From positions 1,830,034-1,853,926 of the forward strand of contig NW_003140811.1 in assembly GCF_000003605.2 (NCBI RefSeq): 23,893 bases of DNA, read 5' to 3'. This DNA is from Saccoglossus kowalevskii (taxonomy: Eukaryota; Hemichordata; Enteropneusta; Harrimaniidae). Below are positions 1 through 9,256 of the stretch, one piece after another; within the stretch, counting starts at the first letter, position 1; the number at the start of each line of letters is the position of its first letter. Made by a program: the position numbers and the translations under genes. Below the pieces are notes generated by a model. It saw nothing but the letters and a program-made list of their open reading frames with translations, did no database searches and was not told where the DNA came from.

Positions 1-1
1 G

Positions 2-94
2 ATTGTTACCGATTTGTTGTCACATGAAAATGACAAAAGTGATGCAACTGTTGCTCAATGTTTGAGACCAGAAGTTAGAGAAATTAGAGTTTAG
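2..94 (+). CDS. Possible C-terminal fragment of an unidentified protein, truncated by the window edge
   Basis: An open frame runs from the left edge to a TAG at 92-94 and gives 30 residues. The composition is hydrophilic and mixed (it includes SHENDKSDATVAQC and ends PEVREIRV), unlike the F/K/N/I-rich translations of the AT-rich DNA around it. That is the only reason to suspect a real exon. A 30-codon open run is not rare by chance, no domain is recognisable, and no clear AATAAA follows closely. If real, it would be the last coding exon of a plus-strand gene whose body lies left of the window. Equally it could be a transposon fragment or a chance frame. Confidence 0.3.
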   Translation: MVTDLLSHENDKSDATVAQCLRPEVREIRV

Positions 95-607
95 TGTTAT
101 AGTATATAGTATAGTTTTCGAAAACTAAATTGCGTGTCTGAATGTCATATACGCTTTATCCCGCAGTGATTTGTTTGTTTACAAGGAATTCGATGCTTAC
201 CTCCGATGGCGATTCTTTTTCATGCCCGCAGCCAGGATTTTGCTTGGTGGGGTTGGGGGTTCTTTTTACTCTCTAGGGGACCAACGCTCCCGATGGTTCC
301 CAGAAAATTGTGAAAATTTAACTTCCTGAAATGGTGTTTTTGAAAGGATTTCAAAGAAAAAATCAGCGACACTCACATAACTGCTTCAGACAACATTTTA
401 TTGGATGAAAACGAAAGGTTGAGTATGTCCCTTATGAAATGGATTCCGGATTTTAATTAGTCTTTGATATAAAGCTTATATAATCATGTTCTAACCCAAT
501 GGCCTTTAGAGTCTTAACTTAGCTCTTAAACTAATATCCTTGCAACCATAGCAGTCTGAATTCATACCTTACAGGTAACAAACGTACTTGGTATTAACTT
601 AATGTAC
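95..607. other. Non-coding stretch, no gene seen
   Basis: No convincing exon. A GC-richer patch near 225-300, with a G-rich run around 245-265, may be an old transposon remnant. The rest is ordinary AT-rich sequence. Confidence 0.4.
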
Positions 608-746
608 GTCACCTGCGCATGCGTCAGATGGCCATAGCGTGTCACTGTTTACAAACAAGCGTCTACCCACGAGCCTTTGCGTGTTTAGCATGTATTGTTA
701 TCGTCACTTGGGACTCAATTCGCGCGCGCGCGTGCGCGGGTGGCGA
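608..746. repeat. Palindromic-ended dispersed element, copy 1 (diverged)
   Basis: This segment shares several blocks in the same order with 13318-13418: GTCACCTGCGCATG, GTCAGATGGCCATAGCGTGTC, a GTTTAC block followed by AACAAG, CTTGGGACTCAATTC, and a right end resembling CGTGCGCAGGTGACGACC. The left end GTCACCTGCGCA has an imperfect inverted partner at the right end (TGCGCGGGTGGC). Relative to copy 2 this copy carries about 39 extra bases between the CTACCC block and CTTGGGACTC, and its right part has expanded into a CG dinucleotide run at about 720-735. The shared sequence continues about 15-20 bases beyond the right inverted end. The form resembles a small MITE or foldback element. Confidence 0.6.
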
Positions 747-1087
747 CCTCCCGCTTCAACAGTAATCTTTAGCAGTATAATACGGACTAGGGAAAAACTA
801 ACTGTAAACCGCAGGGTTCATTTTCATTCTATGACAACATTTTTCAAGGACTTCCAGACCCTCTGGTGATACAAATTAGTCCGCCTTTTAAAAAGAATTG
901 TGCATTAAAAAAACAGACCTCCGGGCGCGCATGGGGGGGGGGGGCATGTTTTTACGCTCCTTGATGATTGTGTGTCGTGGCTGTACAATAATTCTTCACA
1001 ACTAGAAAATTTACGGCGATATAATTGAACAAGATTTCCTGGAAAAAGACCTCGGGGGTCTTTCTCACAACCAAAATAAACAAGGTC
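747..1087. other. Non-coding stretch with a G12 tract
   Basis: No exon seen. It holds a run of 12 G at 933-944 immediately after the GC-rich GGGCGCGC. The remainder looks like degraded repeat sequence. Confidence 0.4.
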
Positions 1088-1144
1088 GCGTGAGTTGCAC
1101 CCTCCGTGGTGCTCCAAAACCCAGAGCAAGGGCGCCACTCACGC
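1088..1144. repeat. Imperfect inverted repeat (hairpin), 17-nt arms
   Basis: The left arm 1088-1104 starts GCGTGAGT and the right arm 1128-1144 ends ACTCACGC. About 14 of 17 positions pair, and the loop contains a further TGCTC/GAGCA pairing, so the hairpin extends inward. It is GC-rich against AT-rich flanks. It could be a transposon end or a foldback unit; there is no sign of a known structured RNA. Confidence 0.5.
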
Positions 1145-1982
1145 CTACATGTCAGCCTAATATTAATTATTAATTGTATCAAGCATGACCAGTATCCCCC
1201 TTGGCTTGTCAAACAAACATGCAGGCAATTTGTTTCAGTCTCTTGTCAGAAGCCAAGTGGACTATTACTCCTAAATCTGGTCGCCGCATCGGATCTATCT
1301 GATCAAGATGAACAAATTGGTTCAAAGAAAATTTGTCGATGCTATAATACTTTGTATGCATCATCTAATCATCTTTCAATACTTGCTTATCGGAAAAAGC
1401 TTCTTCACGCTATGTTTATCCATAAATATCCAAATAAAATGGGTACAGGTAACCACAGTCTCATGATAGAGGGACTGTAAAATAACACAGCCACAAAATA
1501 CTGAAAATAAAGTTGATCTTATCTCTGTTAAGGTTTAATAATATTTACTTGAAATCTTAGAATTACAATTTCTCAATCAACAGAGCAATGGTATCTCATC
1601 ACACCTATCTTACCTTACTTATACCTTTACATAACATACACATATCTGATATGAATATGATAAAAATTACAAACTCATCTTCTGAAAAGGATATCCATAA
1701 ATATCTTAATCTAAAACCACAAATTAATTTTCACATATGAATGAATTTAAAAAAAAATATTTTTAAATATACAGCTAAAACTAAATGAGTTTGTGATTAA
1801 TTTTTGTTTATATGTGTTGTCTCATAAAATGAACTGATATTCTGGAAATTGTTTTAAATTTGAGAAACAAATTTTCACAAATCAGTGAAAGTCACAATTC
1901 TTTGCTGCTGTCCACATTTTTTTTTGCTCCCCTACAAACACTACATGATACATGGTAGGTCTGCGTCCTAGTGAACTACTAC
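1145..1982. other. AT-rich non-coding stretch
   Basis: Apart from a chance-looking open frame covering part of it, I see no exon, repeat or RNA gene. The part from about 1480 to 1900 is strongly AT-rich. Confidence 0.4.
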
Positions 1983-1983
1983 G

Positions 1984-2052
1984 TAACTGGTGGTGTAACG
2001 GTAGCACACTCGTAATGGATTGAGGAGTCTAAGTTCGAATCCTAGCAAAGCT
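1984..2052 (+). repeat. tRNA-derived sequence (SINE head or tRNA pseudogene)
   Basis: TGGTGTAACGG at 1991-2001 matches the Pol III A-box consensus TRGYNNARNNG at every position. GTTCGAATC at 2033-2041 matches the B-box GWTCRANNC at every position. The 42-nt spacing is that of a tRNA. The T arm pairs at 4 of 5 positions. The flanking heptamers expected for an acceptor stem (1984-1990 and 2046-2052) do not pair, and the anticodon stem is poor, so this is not a functional tRNA. A tRNA-derived SINE with its body running rightward from about 2053 is the best reading. No second copy was seen in the window. Confidence 0.6.
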
Positions 2053-2729
2053 GACGTGGAAGAAGTCACAAAGAAACCGGTATACACGCCGCAACGCCGT
2101 CGCTCTACTAATTGTTGTGTAGGACAATTACTTGTTATATTGTGAGCTTATTGAAACCAGTACTTGTCATTTGTTTGTACGCTAGTGATATTGTTAATTT
2201 AATGTAATCTTGGTTTGTTGAGTTGTGTCGACCACTCATTATATAGTATAGAATCGTTTAATTTATCCCTGTTTTGATCAGGGGTACCCTGTTTAGGGCA
2301 TTGAATGTGTCACGTCCTGAATGGTATTGATTTAACACGTTTGTAATAGTTTCGTGTGTATTAAAATAGTATTGTGAATATTCAAATACGATAGTTTCAT
2401 TCCATTTAATTGTATGCTAGTGCACGATTATGGAAGGAGTAGCAGGACGAAGGTATTTCCAACCGAGCTTGGTGACAGCCACAAAATCGTGAAAATTTCC
2501 ACCAGTACTGGTAGTAAATACACAGGTACTAGGACATATGTAACCTGTTACCACACATATTACACTGCACTATCCATTCAAAATGTGTATCTCATAGCTC
2601 AACCATATCATTCATGTAATTATAAAAACATATTACTTAATTTCAACTGTAGTTGAAACTCAAATTATATTCATTTCTTTTTGAATAATTTAAATAATTC
2701 TCTGTAAAATTTCAATTACTGTAGAATAC
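2053..2729. other. Non-coding stretch; possible SINE body at the left
   Basis: The part up to about 2150 is GC-richer and may be the body of the tRNA-derived SINE. A small CCCTG/CAGGG stem lies near 2266-2283. Beyond that the stretch is AT-rich with no supported gene. Confidence 0.35.
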
Positions 2730-2731
2730 TT

Positions 2732-2806
2732 TATTTTCGCTTGGAATTAATTTTCGCTATTTTCACTGAAGGAATGATTCAGTAAAAATAAATTCCAGCG
2801 AATATA
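2732..2806. repeat. Foldback (hairpin) element with 7-nt loop
   Basis: The left arm runs from TATTTTCGCTTGGAATT to TATTTTCACTGAA. The right arm, read on the opposite strand, is TATATTCGCTGGAATT followed by TATTTTTACTGAA. The arms match almost throughout, except for a 9-nt insertion (AATTTTCGC) in the left arm and single-base differences. The loop is GGAATGA (2771-2777). This has the form of a short palindromic MITE. It also contains the TTTATT at 2730-2735 that reads as AATAAA on the minus strand, the nearest canonical poly(A) hexamer I noticed downstream of the PLCXD stop codon. Confidence 0.6.
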
Positions 2807-2809
2807 CCT

Positions 2810-4089
2810 TTTTTCCTATATTTTACATTCAACTTGTCAAAAATCAGTCACATCCCTTTGTTGCATTATACCATTTTGATAGAAGTCACAGTATGTTGAT
2901 AAGTATTTAGAATGAAATTGCCTTTAGCATGTAAGGCTAGGATTATCAAAAGCATGTCACAACCACCTGTAATTCTGGACATGTAGTGACAGGTTTATAG
3001 CCAGAATGGAAAGTCCCAGTCTAAATTTATATTGCAATACAAGATGATAATTCCTAGTCTAGTTTTTTTTGATTATTTTTTTGTGAAATTTTGATATTTT
3101 CAATCAAAAGTTGACAAGTTTATAGCCTGTTCAATCACATTTTGTGCATCTCTTAATTTTAGAGTGGCTGGCTAAAACAGCTACAGTATAGGTCCCATCC
3201 AAACATCACTGCAAATGGGAGCACATGTTTGACTTAAACCTCATCAGCAACTCTTTTCCCTCGTTGCACTAACAGGCATTATAAAATCAGTAGTGTAATT
3301 CCTCTTGTTTCACGCATTGAAACCTCATTCCATCTTTGGTACTATGTGACAAGAATGTGAGACCCTCTTCAAATCATAACAGCAATTTGAATGCATAAGC
3401 ACCTGCAGACCGTGTGTATGGTTCCCCCAAAGTTGCATATGTTAGTGATGAATCTCAGCCAGTGGAACTGACGCTCCCATTGAGTCTGTGCCAGCACACA
3501 CCCAGGGTTGTTGAACCCAGATAGAATCAGAACTTGAGATCCACTGATTCACAAGCCTCCAGTGATTTGTTGAAATTTGTTTGATCAACTATTTTAGACA
3601 TAATTAGAGGTAGAGAAATATAGAAATGATGAATTTACTATTTTAAACATTTGGAAATACAGATTCTATAATCTGTTTTGACTACTAATAAATGTTCATG
3701 ACTGAATATTGTTGTATTGATTACCTTATGGATGTACCAATCATCAATTTACTTAGATTTAGATACCTAATTAAATTTTAAATATCAAATATTCCTTACT
3801 TTATAATAGTTTATAAAACATACAGTAAATGACAAAATTATTGCAACTGATGCATTCTACATTGCACCAAAATAAACCATTTTTCTATCATATCATAACC
3901 ACTAGTCCACCACCCTTTACTGTTGACCCTGCTACTAAACATTTGACACATTGTCTTGTGAATCCTGTTTTTCTCCATTGATTTTGATATGTCTGTAGAG
4001 GCTTTCAGCAGACAATGTGTTTAGGAAATCATTGGGGTAGGATACCAGCCACTGCATTTTGGTAGGAAATCACAAAGCAGTGAAATATG
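2810..4089 (-). other. Probable 3' UTR and downstream flank of the PLCXD gene
   Basis: This follows the TAG stop of the PLCXD reading frame on the minus strand. No further exon is evident. I found no canonical AATAAA on the minus strand between 2736 and 4089; variants such as AGTAAA (near 3907) and TATAAA (near 3795) are present. The transcript end therefore cannot be fixed. A short GGGTT/AACCC stem near 3508-3521 was the only structure noticed. Confidence 0.35.
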
Positions 4090-4925
4090 CTATTCCTTGG
4101 AGTTGAGAGAAAGTACAGTAGGTATGAAATCACCCATCTCAACAAAGTCCACCAAAACAATATTGATGCCTTTCTCTCCTATCTTCTTCTCCTTCAGAAA
4201 AAATTGCAAATTCCTGATTGCCGATGCAGCTAAACAGTCTTTCAGACTACTGCCCAAGTTTCCCAACACTGTTGTTCCAGTCGGGGTGAGAATTCCTTGG
4301 GTGACATGAAACTTATCCAGGTGCCTTCCCCTTGTGTGGAAAGCTTCCAATCGGTTCACCATTTTGGCAGGCTCAGGCGTTTGCGGCCAGGGAGCATAAA
4401 TTGCCTGGCTTGTCCACATGGTGGGGTATTCTTCAGCGAAATCGTCTTGGTAAAATATGATGACCTGCCATTTGTTTTCTCTGAGAAACTCAAGGGTGCA
4501 ATCTTTACAGTCCATGCGAGGACAGATTTTGTGACTGAAAATATCCGCAAATTTGTCAAACAGATCCAAGTGATGTGTTTCATCCATCTGATACACGTGA
4601 TTGAAATCGATGAGCACCACTTCTTTGGGATGCTCATCCAGCCATTTATTGATTTCATTCATGGCATCGATGACTCTGCCGGCAAATAAACCATGTGCCA
4701 GGTGGATATCTGGCTTTCCATCTTGCTTGGATATGCGCATGTCAAAATATCGAACCCCATGTTCCAGTTGGTCACGGAAACACAGAGTCTGGCACACAGA
4801 CCAATTTTGTATGATATTCTTGGCAGCACTACCAAACATTGAGACCAGATGGCGTATGGTGTCTGGGGAGCCTGGTGCCACTCCAGAAGACAGGTCTAGG
4901 AAGTATGAACCAGAGTTGTGAGAAC
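4090..4925 (-). CDS. PLCXD: PLCXD-family PI-PLC X domain protein, terminal coding exon (exon 2)
   Basis: This exon encodes most of a phosphatidylinositol-specific phospholipase C X domain protein of the small PLCXD type, which lacks the PH, EF-hand, Y and C2 domains of classical PLCs. Numbering from the ATG at 8221, it supplies residues 47-323. Visible landmarks are GSHNS with the first catalytic-type His48, YFDMRI (Asp107, Arg109), HLAHGLF with the second catalytic-type His123, VVLIDFNHVY (Asp152), FHVTQGILTP (from about residue 251) and the family C-terminus INIVLVDFVEMGDF ending at TAG (4090-4092). The exon starts after a good acceptor, TTTGTTTTTCAG on the minus strand, with AG at 4927-4926. 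Total length of about 323 aa fits the family (roughly 305-340). The residue after the first His is Asn where most relatives have Asp. The family acts on phosphoinositides; which paralogue (PLCXD1, 2 or 3) this is cannot be settled by eye. Confidence 0.95.
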
Positions 4926-7900
4926 CTGAAAAACAAATATTAATACTATTATTCTGTTTAATCAATGGATGATGTTCATTTTTAATCTTACTCAGAATCC
5001 AAATATTGCAATGTACAAAAATGTCAAATATGGCATTTTATGTGAAACTTCAGAGAATCCTGTTTACTGTTATTTTAAATATGACAGTAATTGAATTCCA
5101 CATGGTATTGTGTGACAGAGTAAACACAATAAATTTGACTTGAATTTTGAGTATGTTATGTAAATCACTGTATACCTTGCAGACCTTGAAAATGGCATGG
5201 GGAGAAGGAGGAGGCTAAAGGTATATGCTTTAATCTGCGGTACATATCATTGAATGTCACTTGTTATGATGCTAAGATGTACTTTGAAGTTGAAACATCT
5301 TTTAAGTAAAGAGCTTTAATAATTTAGTTCATTCATATTAATACTCTTCAATGAAGTATAGTAACAAGGTTATTAATTATGCAGTTCAGGGTGCATGGAA
5401 CATGATATACTACTACAGCTGATTTTCTAATGATGTACAGGAAAAAAATAAGTAATATAAATTTGAAATGCTCAAAAGTATGTGAATTCTGTACATGTCT
5501 TAATAAAGTGCTGATCACATAAAAATAGATATTGGGAAAGCATGATCATGTAATAATGTATGATTGAATTTTGATTCCATTTTATAGTGTGAATTACACA
5601 ATGTCTCTTGTTATATGCTTTAATCGTTACTTACGTTATATTAGTATTTTTTTCACATTTTGACTTGTAATTTACATATTTTTGGGCATTCAACTGAAAG
5701 CTCTGCGAATGACGCATGACGATTTTATCATTTTAACTTGTCATAGTGATCACCCACAATTCATTGAATTGTTAACACCTGCAGTGAAAAATGTATGGTT
5801 TCACAAATGTTTTTTAACCGCAGAAAAAGCAAGACTTTTTATTATCAAGAGTAGATTAAATATAGATTGGGAAAGTTATTAAAATTACATTACATTAATT
5901 TAAGCTGCATAAACTAATTTTCTCAATCCAAGTAACTTTTTTCACATGTTCGTGCCAGGCAATAGTCCCTAGCATTGAACGTCACTCGTGTCTCTCCTGA
6001 CTTGTTTACCGGTACCGGTAGTTGTTTAAATTCATGCACACTGCAAGTCCAAGCACTGTTGATATTCATTACTGACACAGAAATGATACCTAATGTTTAT
6101 GGCTATATGCTAGGGTTGCGTGATCATCTTTCTATATCAGTGGCTGAGATGTTTGTTTGTAATAGAAACAGAGTGTTTTTAGAAGCCAGGGTAGAGGACA
6201 CTTAATGTACAATTTTTAACTTGTTTTTTAATTATCCGACACAATTCTATCTCATAAATCTTACAGTAAAATAGATTTCCATAATGTGGTCTTGATTCAG
6301 GTTGCAAACCCACCATAATTTGTTCAATATTAAATATCATGGGATTAAATTATAAATATTCTGATAAACTAACTTTGATGTCATTTTTGTCGCATCTGTA
6401 GCTAAATACAGATTATTTTAATAAAAAAACCCAAGAATACAACTTAGTGGAAAAAATAAAATAAAATTATAATATAAAATAAAAATCCCTGCCTAACTAC
6501 CAACCCAGTATTTTTTTAGATCATTAACAGAAACACTAAAATTGTTTTATTTGGTGTAATAAAAATGTGAAAGAATTATTAATATGGAAGCATAAACAAT
6601 TTTTGCTAAGATATCGTTTAATAAATTACCGTAAGACCATTTGGATAGTAATATGGTCGTGTAAGACTGAATTTAATTCCAATATAGAATATGATTAAAT
6701 GCAATATTCACTCTACCATTATACAATGTATCAAAGAAACCTAATTAAATTTTGTATAGCCTTTTTTCCCAGCACCATACAAGAAAAGTTCATTCCTTAA
6801 TACTGTGTCATAGAAAATACCATAGTATGATGAGTGTTACTAGAGAAGATTCACAATTTATTACATTTACATACTTGCTCCCCCATTTACCTAGAAAAAT
6901 AATTAACTAGGTCACAGATAATATTCTCATGCTTCACACATGGCAAGTGTGAGTTTGAATAGTAAAAAAATAGTCACCATTAGATTCTATTTGAAAAATT
7001 ATCTAACAGTCTCAATGTTACTAAATCGTATAAATTATTTAGGCCAAAGAAATTCTTTTCAACAAAAAGAGCAGACGTCAAGGTCTTATGATCTCAGAGG
7101 CAGAATGCCAACATGCTATGATGTATAGGTGTAGTGGCTTTGGTTACTGAAGTATGACTACATATTATGGGTCAGTGCCTCCCATTTGTAGTGACACCCA
7201 CCATACAATGATGTACTGCCTAGAGTGAAACAGGACAGACAAGGTCAACATTTCAATGACTCTGTATAGTCCTGACATTTATAGAGTCCATTTAACACTC
7301 ATTATACAATAAATTACTGATAATGTTTTTCACAGTCTCCAAAATATGTCTACATTTTATTTTCTCACAGTAGTATGTGTTTGCATTTGTTGTTGATGTA
7401 TGTCACAATTTGATGCAAAAATTAATTAAGCGCAAAATTTTGCACACATTTGTGTATTCTCCTACCAATTGCTTTGTTATTTCTAGAGTAAATAGATTTA
7501 CTTTTCCGTTGCTCTACATCGATCACATGTTTTTGAAAAAAAATTGGAAATAAATTAAAATGCAAACTTATTTTGTGAATAATGAAAAAGGTGGGGGGAC
7601 TCAAAGAGTAAAAAAAAATAATCCTCTGGGGATGAAATTAAAAAATAGCTATTATTATTATTATATTATGTATACCGTAAACAAAATTGCAGACTGGTTG
7701 GTATGTATTGTGATATTATTTTGTTTTGTTCAATCGCACAAATATGAGCGTAGTTCATAATTGCATTGAATGTATTGTAATTGTACTTAGTAACGGGTCA
7801 CGCCTCCATGGCAACTGGAATGTCAGGGGACCAATGTCTTGATATTATAATGCAAAACTAAAAAAATAGTTAACACATTATTATGAGGTCATATACTCAC

Positions 7901-8085
7901 TGAAACTGTGACAACTTTTACGAATGTTTCCTAAGTTGTGATACCTATCTATACACGTGAACGGGAACGCAATTAACCATGAACGTCCCATCATCATGAA
8001 TTTTCAAGTTGAAGAAATCGCAACGTCACGAAGAAAGTGTCGCAACTTCAATTCGGTCAGTGTAAATACAAATCGTGCAATTTAC
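4926..8085 (-). other. Phase-1 intron of the PLCXD gene (3,160 bp)
   Basis: On the minus strand the donor is CCAG|GTAAAT (exon end at 8086) and the acceptor is TTTTTCAG|GTTCT (exon start at 4925). The codon split G|GT rebuilds Gly46. The intron is AT-rich and mostly featureless. It contains a perfect 14-nt palindrome TACCGGTACCGGTA at 6007-6020 and a plus-strand open frame near 5682-5882 that I do not consider a gene. Confidence 0.88.
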
Positions 8086-8221
8086 CTGGAATCGCAATAT
8101 TCTTGAGTGGTTCCCTGCATAATCTTGGTGGCAAGTCTCCCATCCAATCGCAGTATAGCTGGGGTTTCGTTTCGACACCGGTCTCCCTGTTTCCAACTTC
8201 CGCCATTTTTGCACCTGCCAT
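8086..8221 (-). CDS. PLCXD: PLCXD-family PI-PLC X domain protein, first coding exon (exon 1)
   Basis: Read on the minus strand, this exon ends in the family signature CDWMGDLPPRLCREP then LKNIAIPG, which is the expected lead-in to the GSHNS motif of the downstream exon. It stops at a consensus donor one base into the Gly codon, and the next exon supplies GT, so phase and motif agree exactly. The start is put at the ATG at 8221-8219 (ACGATGG: A at -3, G at +4), giving 45 codons plus one base. A second in-frame ATG at 8206-8204 (AAAAATGGCG) is as good and would remove five residues. A third, at 8287, would add 22 residues that look non-coding. The N-terminus shows no signal peptide or membrane segment, which fits a cytosolic enzyme. 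Confidence 0.88.
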
Positions 8222-8271
8222 CGTCCCACAATGCACCAGTAACCTTATGACTCGCGTATAAAAGGGATTGG
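8197..8271 (-). promoter_or_regulatory. Probable PLCXD core promoter and start-codon region
   Basis: Upstream of the PLCXD start, the plus strand reads TATAAAAGG at 8257-8265, which is CCTTTTATA in the gene's direction, next to a CCAAT on the minus strand (8267-8271). The second ATG lies in AAAATGGCGGAAG (8197-8209 on the minus strand), a YY1-like motif fused to an ETS-like core, a combination common at metazoan housekeeping starts. If the TATA-like box is used, the 5' leader would be very short. The TATA orientation is reversed and the CCAAT is unusually close, so the promoter assignment is inference. Confidence 0.35.
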
Positions 8272-8539
8272 TGTATCGTGTAAGCATGTACGCCGAATAC
8301 AGCGTAATTCAATGGTCTAAGTGTTCCCGTGTATTCATGTAACTCTGGCAGCGTGGATTCACATAAATATTTCAAAATAAAAACAAACAATATAACTAAA
8401 CTACAATTTTATTTGTGGTATATTGCATCAGGACAGTTGCAGCGTGCCATTATTTCCTGTGTCATTTTTAAGCCGTGCCAATTTACTGGCCGTCTGATTA
8501 TCCCTCATACAAATATTGATAGGTCATTGTCACGCCGGT
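8272..8539. other. Upstream flank of PLCXD, no feature beyond the promoter motifs
   Basis: Open frames exist on both strands, but none shows a recognisable domain or a splice pattern. Confidence 0.35.
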
Positions 8540-8952
8540 AAACCATATTTGAGATATTATAGAGGGGGGTACAGTTTTACGGGAAATAAAATGTGCTTTT
8601 CACAATTTACAAGGGAAAAAAAAGACGTTTTTACAGTTTACAGTGAAAATTAAATTTTGCAGTGAATTGTGTCATCTAGTCGTTTTACAGTTTCGAAAAT
8701 GTAACTTCCCTGGATTATTCTTTACGACTTTTTTTAATTTGGATGTAAATTCTTTGTACGTACCACATAGAGGGACTGTGTACGTACCGAGAAAAATTAC
8801 ACATTCTTACAGTGTACGAACAAAATGTTTGATTACGTTGTACATCTAGTCTGTGATTACAAAATTACGGAATTTATTTTTTCAATTTACGTTGTACGAA
8901 CAAAAAAATATTGCAATTACGTTGAACGAAAATAACCCTTGCCCCCCCCCCC
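8540..8952. repeat. Degenerate TTACGTTGTACGAA-type repeat region ending in C11
   Basis: Related 14-mers recur: TTACAGTGTACGAA at 8807-8820, TTACGTTGTACATC at 8833-8846, TTACGTTGTACGAA at 8887-8900 and TTACGTTGAACGAA at 8917-8930. Looser TTTTACAGTTTAC and GTGTACGTACC variants lie between 8560 and 8790. The block ends at a run of 11 C (8942-8952). It looks like an eroded tandem array or the internal repeat of a transposon; no coding sequence is visible. Confidence 0.5.
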
Positions 8953-9256
8953 ATTATACTATTCACCTTGTTTAACAAGTGGTTAATCGGCGCGTTATGA
9001 TGCCGTTTATAGTCATAGATCTACAAACTACCAGTATAAAATAATTATTTCCAACGTTTTTATTAACATGTCAGTAGTACATGTGTTTTTTTTTAATTTC
9101 TGCCCGTTCATATCAGCGGTTTGTGCAATTGCAATGTCATGGAAGTATCAGGTAGTAACGGCATATAAATAAGTAAGTCTAAGCAGGCAGAATGTGTGGG
9201 CATGGCGTAATGAAGACTTGTTTTATACTGTAAACGAATATTATAATGTTTTCAAA

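Noticed and set aside
933-944. G12 tract as a regulatory quadruplex
   Set aside because: A lone homopolymer in degraded repeat DNA with no gene close by. I see no reason beyond base run length.
1106-1480. Plus-strand 124-codon frame
   Set aside because: It runs through half of the 1088-1144 hairpin and AT-rich DNA. No motif, no splice support, and a low-complexity Leu/Ile/Ser-rich composition.
1984-2052. Functional tRNA gene
   Set aside because: The A and B boxes are perfect but the acceptor heptamers do not pair and the anticodon stem is poor.
4097-4921. Plus-strand frames and an alternative minus-strand frame overlapping the PLCXD exon
   Set aside because: Shadows of the real exon; their translations have no domain and the PLCXD frame accounts for the sequence.
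4926-4965. ATG at 4965 as the start of the PLCXD protein
   Set aside because: The first 13 residues it would add read from the polypyrimidine tract and acceptor of the intron. The real N-terminus is the exon at 8086-8221.
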